Source: Archivesica marissinica
Lineage: Eukaryota > Mollusca > Bivalvia > Venerida > Vesicomyidae
Length of the DNA: 64,000 bases
Assembly: GCA_014843695.1 (NCBI GenBank)
Contig: CM026400.1
Coordinates: forward strand, 45,608,638-45,672,637
Direction of reading: 5' to 3'
Position numbers and translations under genes: made by a program. The notes below the pieces were generated by a model that was not told where the DNA came from, did no database searches, and worked only from the letters and a program-made list of their open reading frames with translations. How positions within the stretch are numbered: position 1 is the first letter of the stretch; each line of letters begins with the position of its first letter. Positions 24,001 through 34,200 of this stretch are shown here, piece by piece.

Positions 24001-27000
24001 TAAATGTATCTAGCTAGTATTTTTTGTCTGTAGTCTATAAATAAAATTAAATGTTTACATACAATTAATTTCCATATCTATATCTAATAAAGGGTTAACC
24101 ATTATTTTCTAAGTATAAAACGGCAGTTTTCCCGTTATTATAATGTAGTTTTCATGGTAGCTTGTCGGAGGGAGACATGTTGTCTGGGTATGTGTGAAAT
24201 AATGATATCCGATTGGATTATTGATTAGTTTGATTGACAGGCAGCGACTGATCAATTAAGACTGATACACACAAGAACTCACTATACTAGGGGTGGGTAT
24301 TGTCACAAACTTTGATATTGCGATATTTTAATTGATATTGCAATATATATTTTAGTTTTCCAAATATTAATCTATATAATAAATTTAATATTACTTAATA
24401 CATTCTTAATAATTGCATGAAATAGGTGTATTATTTATAAAAATAAAAACATTTAAAGTAAGTTAACATGGCATGCATATGTTATTAAAGCTGGCCCGTA
24501 GCCACACTGAGGCACATCGAGGCAGTTGCCTCGGTTAAAATTTCCAAAGCAAAAAAAATGATGAAAAATTAAATAAATAAAATGCAAACAATATCCCTTT
24601 GCTGTATAAAATGTTGACTGCTAGAGAGCTGAAAAGTCAGTACATAAGTATTCGTCTAAACACCATTAAATCAGAAAACGCAGGAAATCGCTTCTACATG
24701 TATACCCCAACAATTTTAAGGGGGCACATGCACCCCGGACCCCACTAGATTGCCTCGGTTGAAATTTGCCTCTGGCTACGGTAGTGTAAAGCATTTTTCT
24801 TCTATTATAATCACATATTATCACATATATATGTATATATATGTATATCACATAAGCTTTAGTGTTACATAATTAATTAGATATATTGATATAATGAATT
24901 GCTGTCGGCATATTTGTTTATATGTACATTTATGCCACATGGGTCTGACACCTTCTGGATTTAAACAAATAAACTTCAATATCTTGAACTGTGTTCCGCT
25001 GAAGAAAATAAGTCAGAAACACAAATTACGTTACGGAAATGGACGGTACTTCCACTCATTTCGACGTATTTAACTATTGTCCACAATTCAACACCTGAAC
25101 AGCTTATAGTGTTGTTAAATTTGACAAATGTAAATATTTTGCACGTAGACATTTTAAATACAGGTATTTGAAAATATAATCGCGATATGATATTGTCGAG
25201 AAACATACCGCAATAATCGGCTTACTGCAGTACATGGATATGATATTGTCGAGAACCCTACCGTAATAATCGGCTTACTGCAGTACATGGATATGATATT
25301 GTCGAGAACCCTACCGCAATAATCGACTTACTGCAATACATGGATATGATATTATCAACAAACCTACTGCAATAATCGGTTATACGTGGTACATGGATAT
25401 CATATTGCTGAGAACCATACTGCATTAATCGGTTTTACGCGGTACATGGATATGATATTGTCGAGAACCATACCGCAATAATCGGTTTACTGCAGTACAT
25501 GGATATGATATTGTCGAGAACCATACCGCAATAATCGGTTGTATGCGGTACATGGATATGATATTGTCGAGAACCATACCGTAATAATCGGTTGTATGCG
25601 GTACATGGATATGATATTGCCGAGAACCATACCGTAATAATCGGTTGTATGCGGTACATGGATATGATATTGCTGAGAACCATACCGCAAAAACAAGCTT
25701 ACCGCGGTACATGGAGATTGATATTGTCGAGAACCATACCGCAATAACCGGTTTACCGCGGTACATGTACATTGATTATGTCGAGAACCATACAGCAATA
25801 ATCTGTTTTACGCGATACATATCAGGGCTAGCGCTGTGCTTCGCCATTTGAGCCAAAGGCTCAAAAAACGAAAATGTGGCTCAAGAAAATTCATATTTGG
25901 CTCAAAGCCTAAAAAGTATCACTTTACGAAAATCTGCAACTTTAATTTCCGTCATGGCTAAATTTAGAACACTGCATGTAAATTGCTAAAACAATCCAGA
26001 CTGGTTTAAAATGTTGCTTACTAATTTGCTTCACATGGAGAAAAAAAATTGATAATCTGTAACAGTCCAGTAAACTGGCAGCTTGGTCATTGACCTTAGG
26101 GCAATTTCTGTCTTTGTTGTGTTAGTGGTGTTGATAATTTACGACTGATTGATTTATTATCAAAACAGGCAGACAATGCATGGTTAATCTTAATGTTTAT
26201 GACACATGCTCTCATTAATGGATTCTGCTACTTCTTTGGCGAAATTGAAACAGATCAAAGGACAGTTTTAGCACATCACTGCTAAGTGCTTTAGATAATT
26301 TGTTTATGAACATGGTAATTAAGCTGATTAAAAAGGATATAAATGAGTAACTCTTTCGTAGATATATATATATGTATACAGAAATGCAATTGGTATTAAT
26401 TTCTGCTTTATTAATTATGGCTGAGAAACGTAAAGTAGAATCTGAATCTGGCAGTTCGCCAGTATCCAAAAAAGCTAAAAATACTGAAAATAGATCTCTT
26501 AAACCACAAGAAAAATTGGCAACCCTTGGTTGATTATTGACTGTGAATCTAAATCACTCTTGTGCAGTTTGTGTATTAAACATAAAAAAGGGAATTCGTT
26601 CACTGGAACTGGATGTACTGTGCTTAAAAAGGATTCAATCTCAAAACACAAACGAAGCAAAGTTAATTAGTTCATGAATTATTTTATGCATCAAAAATGG
26701 ATTCTCTTTCGAGTCTAGGAAAATCGAAAAACTGGAATGAGTACTAAAGTGTAATGAGCTAAAAGAATATAAATGTTATTGAAAAGCATAGTCCCGTAGA
26801 ATCCTTAATTAATTTCTGGCTACACTGGATGTACAACAGTTTTTTTCATAGTACATGTATTTATTTTTAGATTTTATTAGCACATTTGTGTTATTGGTAT
26901 TCCTGAATAAAAAATATTCTAAATATTCTAGTAAAATAAATAATAGTATGACTGGATTACATTGTTTTTATTTTATTTACTGGTAGATTGTGGCTGAAAA

Positions 27001-28236
27001 TTTGTTTTTAGGAAAAGCTAGGTCTGTACCTTATATAATAGACCATTTCTGAATAATAAAACTAAGAGTAGAGTTCGAGCCCCACTGGAGCCGTTAATGA
27101 TTGTGCCGTTAGGCAAGGCATTTAAATTCCACGTTGCCTCTTCTCTCTCCCTCGTGGCGATGGATTCCATCAGGAACGAGGTCTCGAGAGTGATTTATAT
27201 AAGTTGAAATAACTTGTTTCGCAATCGAGCTAAAATAAATTTGTAAAAACTAAGAGTAGAGTGGTTACGCGCGCGCACAATAATGTGAGCACGCAAGTCA
27301 GAATTATGCCATAAAAAATTTGGCTCAAGAAAATTCTAAGCCAGCGCTAGCCCTGCATATATATCGGCCACCACTAACGTATACAAGCTAGAAGATTATT
27401 GCCTCCATAATATATTCATCTACATGTATATGCAAATAAATTCTATATGAAAGTACTCACTGCAAAATTGCTCGCTACTAATGTGAGAAAATGGACTATT
27501 ATTTGTAACATTTGATATTTCGTATTACCGGTACTAACATTTTGCAGCATCTTCGAGGGAATGATATACTATCTATTGGTCACTGCCGAAAGTAATTGTC
27601 ACTGGTTTAAGGCGTTCATTTTACCAAGAAGATTATTGTTACGCGCTAGTGACGTTTTCAATTAAAGACACAGATCATCAAGGACGATATTATATCGTAC
27701 AGCTAATGAGAGACATCGGTCAGTTACTGCCCCTGAATACTCCTTAAAAGTAGTCCTATTAAGTGTTTTCCTCTGTTTTTATCGTTGTTTCCTTTGCACA
27801 ACATGCTAACAATTTGATTCTACTATCGCTTCTTATGATTATTAAATTACTATATCTCGACAGATCTCGTACAGTATATACAATGGGTACTTATTTGTAA
27901 ATCAATGCTATCAGTTAATTAACACGATTTGGATAAAATCACAATTATCATAACGCAACATCTGGTTAGGGGAAAACAGTAAAACCAAACGATTCTAACT
28001 AAAAGGACCTATTCACATTTTGGAATAAATCAGATTTATCTGCCAAGGGAGGTAATAGAAAATTGCCAAGGGAGGTAATAGATAATTAGTGTTTCTCATT
28101 GGGTCACAGTTTTCGATTAAGAAGTACATCATAGGTAATACATAAATACACGAACAGTGCAGCAATTATATTTCATGCGTCACTTATTGTACTTTTTCAT
28201 CAATTGTTTAACTGATACAGTCAAACCTGTGTTAAG

Positions 28237-28274
<38 letters not shown>

Positions 28275-31200
28275 AGGGAGTCACAAAAAGTGGCTGCTTA
28301 ATAGAGGTAAAATGTATAATAAAATAACATATTGGGAATCCTGAAACTGACTGCTTAATACAGGTTGGCTGCTTAATGGAGGTGACCACTAACACAGGTT
28401 GGCTGCTTAATGGAGGTGACCACTAACACAGGTTGGCTGCTTAATGGAGGTGACCACTAACACAGGTTTGACTGTATATTCAAACACCCCAGAAAACTGT
28501 ATCATGTATTTCACTATTTGTCAAAACTTAATTTGTGGCTATAAATGTGCTTGTGCTATTTAACCCTTAAAATGCTGAATAAATTGGAATGAATTTGCAA
28601 ACAACATAGATCCAGATCAGCCATAGCACAACGTCTCACCAGGATCCACTATCCGAAGAGCAAACAGCATAGAGCCTAATCTGGCTCTATGCTGTTTGCA
28701 AAAATGAATCTCGTGGAAGTCGTGATAGCGCAGTGGATGCGCGTTCGCTTCAGGTGCGAAAGGTCCGGAGTTCGAGCCCCGCTGGAGCCATTACGATTGT
28801 GCCCTTAGGCAAGGCATTTAAATTCCACATTGCCTCTTCTCTATCCCTCGTGGCGATGGATTCCATCAGGAATGAGGTCTCGAGAGTGATTAATATAAGT
28901 TGTAAGAACTTGTTTCGCAATCGAGCTAAAATAAATGTGTATAAACTAAGCTAAAAACGAATCTACCCGTTTCCAGCACAGTAAGGGTTAAACTTTATGT
29001 TATGTTTATGTTAAAAATTAATAATACATGTAATTCATTAAAAAAACAAACAACCTTAGTGTATGGTGCATGTATGTATGTGTGCATCGTAGATACTTAC
29101 AATGTATATAAAACACCCTTTTGCCAATATGGACGGCTTTCGGAAAATTTTCCTATATTATCAATGAAATCTAGAAACGGACAACAACATGGCGCCTCCA
29201 AAACAACTGCTACAAATCCTACACATCTGAAAGAGACAAAACAGTGTACCACTCTTAAGACTTAACCCGTTGCACTTTAGGGGCAGATAAAATCACACGG
29301 CTGTCCGATTAGCGAAGATGTTAGAGCGCTCGCTTCTCACCAATGCAACCCGGGTTCGATCCTCGGACCGGGAAGTATGTGAGATGGTATGGTGGTCGCA
29401 AGATCGGACAGGTGGGGTTTCTCCGGGTACTCCGGTTTCCTCCCACACGAATGACCACATATACGCTTTCATCCGCGCCAACAAAAGTGATTAATATAAG
29501 TTGTCAGAACTTGCTTCGCAATCGTTGTAAAGTAAATATAAAGTTTAAACAAAAACCACCTTTGCAAACAGCATAGAGCCAGAATGTGCCGTTTGATCAG
29601 GCTCTATGTTAAAATTAATAATGTGCAGTTGCAAAGTGTGACTGAGATATACCGTGCCGCGTTACATACACGTGCTGCATCATATACACGTGCCGCGTTA
29701 CATACACGTGCTGCATCACATACACGTGCCGCGTTACATACACGTGCTGCATCATATACACGTGCTGCATCATATACACGTGCTACATCACATACACGTG
29801 CCACGTTACATACACGTGCTACATCATATACACGTGCTGCATCACATACACGTGCTGCATCATATACACGTGCCACGTTACATACACATGCTGCATAATA
29901 TACACGTGCCACATCATATACACGTGCTGCATCACATACACGTGCCACATTACATACACGTGCTGCATCACATACACGTGCTGCATCACATACACGTGCC
30001 ACGTTACATACACGTGCTACATTATATGCACGTGCTGCATCACATACACGTGCTGCATCATATACACGTGCTGCATCATATACACGTGCTGCATCACATA
30101 CACGTGCTGCATCATATACACGTGCTGCATCACACACACGTGCTGCATCATATACACGTGCTGCATCACATACACGTGCCGCATTACATACACGTGCTGC
30201 ATCACATACACGTGCTGCATCACATACACGTGCCACGTTACATACACGTGCTGCATCACATACACATGCTGCATCACATACACATGCCACGTTACATACA
30301 CGTGCCACATCATATACACGTGCTGCATCATATACACGTGCTGCATCACATACACGTGCTGCATCATACACACGTGCCACATCACATACACGTGCCACAT
30401 CATATACACGTGCTGCATCACATACACGCGCTGCATCACATACACGTGCTGCATCATATACACATGCTGCATCATATACACGTGCTGCATCATATACACG
30501 TGCTGCATCATATACACGTGCTGCATCATATACACGTGCTGCATCATATACACATGCTGCATCATATACACGTGCTGCATCATATACACGTGCTGCATCA
30601 TATACACGTGCCACGTTACATACACGTGCCACATCATATACACGTGCTGCATCATATACACGTGTCACGTTACATACACGTGCCACATCATATACACGTG
30701 CTGCATCATATACACGTGCTGCATCACATACATGTGCTGCATCACATACACGTGCTGCATCATATACACGTGCTGCATCATATACACGTGCTGCATCATA
30801 TACACGTGCTGCATCATATACACGTGCCACGTTACATACACGTGCCACATTACATACACGTGCCACATCATATACACGTGCCACGTTACATACACGTGCC
30901 ACATCATATACACGTGTCACATCATATACATGTGCCACGTTACATACACGTGCCACATTACATACACGTGCTGCATCATATACACGTGCTGCATCATATA
31001 CACATGCTGCATCATATACACATGCTGCATCATATACACGTGCTGCATCATATACACATGCTGCATCATATACACGTGCTACATCATATACACGTGCCAC
31101 ATCATATACACGTGCCACGTTACATACACGTGTCACATCATATACATGTGCCACGTTACATACACGTGCCACATTACATACACGTGCTGCATCATATACA

Positions 31201-34200
31201 CGTGCTGCATCATATACACATGCCACATCATATACACGTGCTGCATCATATACACATGCTGCATCATATACACGTGCTGCATCATATACACGTGCTGCAT
31301 CATATACACGTGCTGCATCATATACACGTGCTGCATCATATACACGTGCTGCATCATATACACGTGCCACATCATATACACGTGCTGCATCATATACACG
31401 TGCTGCATCATATACACATGCCACATCATATACATGTGCTGCATCACATACACATGCTGCATCATATACACGTGCTGCATCATATACACGTGCTGCATCA
31501 TATACACGTGCTGCATCATATACATGTGCTGCATCATATACACGTGCTGCATCATATACACGTGCCACATCATATACACGTGCTGCATCATATACACGTG
31601 CTGCATCATATACACATGCTGCATCACATACACGTGCCACATCATATACATGTGCTGCATCACATACACATGCTGCATCATATACACGTGCTGCATCATA
31701 TACACGTGCTGCATCATATACACGTGCTGCATCATATACATGTGCTGCATCATATACACGTGCTGCATCATATACACGTGCTGCATCATATACACGTGCT
31801 GCATCATATACACATGCTGCATCATATACACGTGCCCCGTTACATACACGTGCTGCATCATATACACGTGCCACATCACATACACATGCTGCATATATTT
31901 TTGTAAGCCTAGTGTTGAAAGGGTTAATATCATAATATGCCTTGCTTTAAACTTTTATATTACAGCTTTTAGTCAATTAATCTATTTGTAATTGTTCTTA
32001 CAGGTGTTTGGTGGTAAATAGGTTTAAGCTAATATATGTTATATACGTTTGACTCAAAATAAGATTCTAGTATAGCGATCGATCGAAAGCTATTGTGCAA
32101 GATGGCACCAAACATAAACCCACAATATATTTACCGTACTTGCTTAAATGTAGGTAAAACACAATTGCATTTATATAAAAGAACCACCGACCGATATTCT
32201 GGCCCGTAGCTATGGGGTCGGAGGACACCCCCCAGGTCCACTTTGGCATGCACTTTATCAGAATGTTTGCACAGTTACTATAATAATATTGATGCAAGCA
32301 ACACCTGGGAATAGTTTATAAGAGGCTTTCTCTGAACTTTCTCTCTCCAATGTATGTTGTCGTTTTTTAACTATGAATAATGCAGGAAATGGCATTTCAG
32401 ACTAGATTTCAAAATGTTCAGGGTGGGGGCATATTAGACAGGTGGGTTTTCATCGGGTACACCGCATTCCTGTCACACGAATGACCACCTATACGATTTT
32501 CATCAGAGCCAACGACAGTGATTAATAACAATATACTTGTACATGTAAGACGGCAATACCTGTTTCACAACTGTTGTAAAAGAAACAAAGTTTATAGTTT
32601 TTAATACTTACATTTCCAGTATTGCCCCAACTAGACAACTTGGCGTGAACGTGAGGCATCCCACAATACCCAGTATCATAGCAACTGAAATAAATACAAC
32701 AGACAGCATAATTTGGTTTCTTGGAATATCAAGGGTCTTTCCAAAGTACATGTATGTCAGACTGTCAACAATATTATTCCAAGAGTACAAAAACTGTACA
32801 TGTATGTACGGCATTTTATCGTTGATTCTAAAATAGAATCTGGGTGTTTCACTAGTTTATATACAAATTTATTTTAGCTTGATTGCGATACAAGTTCATA
32901 CAACTTATATTATGGATGGACTCCATCACCATGAGGGAGAGAGAAGAGGCAATGTGGAATTTAAATGCCTTGTCTAAGGGCACAATCATAACGGCCCTGG
33001 CTCACTCCGGACCTTGCACACCTGAAGCGAACGCGCTACCACTGCACTATCACGACTTCCACCATTACGCTTCACTCAGGATTGAAGGGAAATTACCACA
33101 ATGACAAATCAGTATCATATCAGTGAATGCGTGTTCGCTTCAGGTGCGAACGGTCCGGAGTTTGAACCCCGCTGGAGCCATTACGAATGTGCCCTTAGGC
33201 AAGGTATTTAAATTCCACATTGCCCCTTCACTCTCCCTTGTGGCGATGGATTCCATCAGGAATGAGGTCTCCAGAGTGATTAAAGCAACATTATATCGTA
33301 ATAAAGGATGTTTTTGGTAAAATATGAATACTAATGTGTGTGTGTGTTTGCAAAAATCGAAATAAGTCGCTCAGAACCGATAAAATTCAAATAAATATAA
33401 ACCGTCGTATACGCGAATTTGTTTATCAACAAACGAAATTTAAACACGCACAGCACGCAACAACATCGGATATGCCATGTTTGTTTTCATCATTGTCGAA
33501 GTAGGACGATGCATTCCGAATGTAAATCAGGTTTCGAGTTTGTTTTATCGCAAAAAAAACACTGTACTAATTGAATATAATTATACAAATTATAATTTAA
33601 GAATGTGTAGCAGCATTGCTACCCATATGTAAAATTTGAATTTTTCAAATATCTTTTATTTCATACGAAATAGGGCTGCTTTACCAAGTGCATCCAGAAG
33701 TGGGGTGGATTCTCTGAACTCATGTATGTATGTACCATTAATGTCAAACCCCTAATTGCAGGGGACCTAGACATGTTTTCCTGGGCATGCTTAGCCGACC
33801 ATAGCGGTTAACCAGTACTAAGCAATGTGTGTGAGGTGCCTTGATCAATGACACAACATACGTGGCCTGACTGAGTATCGAACACAGACCGTTCGATTTC
33901 AAATCCGACGCTCTACCTCATTTTAGTCCAACAACAAAGCCGAGCGGCTCTACGAAGTAGTCCAAGAAGGAGATTATCCCAGGAAATCAAGCGAAGGGTT
34001 GACCTCTTGTTCATCCGGAGGTGAATCACGTGGCTCCAGAAGCCGGAGCGGATTCTCTCATTTCAGTAATAGGGGAATCTAACAGATGCCAGGGCATGGG
34101 ATCCAAGTGGGACGGTCAACCAATAGAAGCGTATCCTGAAGAAAGGCCGGCCAAGCGAAGGGTTCACCTCTGATATCAACCAGAGGTGTACCAAACGGAT

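Larger units (their letters stand above)
25823..27355 (+). mobile_element. hAT-type element with transposase N-terminal remnant
   Basis: Terminal repeats cagggctagcgctg and cagcgctagccctg are perfect inverses, and 'ggctcaagaaaatt' recurs inside both ends. A coding remnant lies at 26417-26670. The copy has lost the DDE catalytic core and carries a SINE at 27074-27245. Confidence 0.9.

Noticed and set aside
29604..31906. Two giant opposed open frames of about 750 codons
   Set aside because: They are a product of an 18-bp repeat unit without stop codons. Composition and periodicity match the satellite, not a protein.
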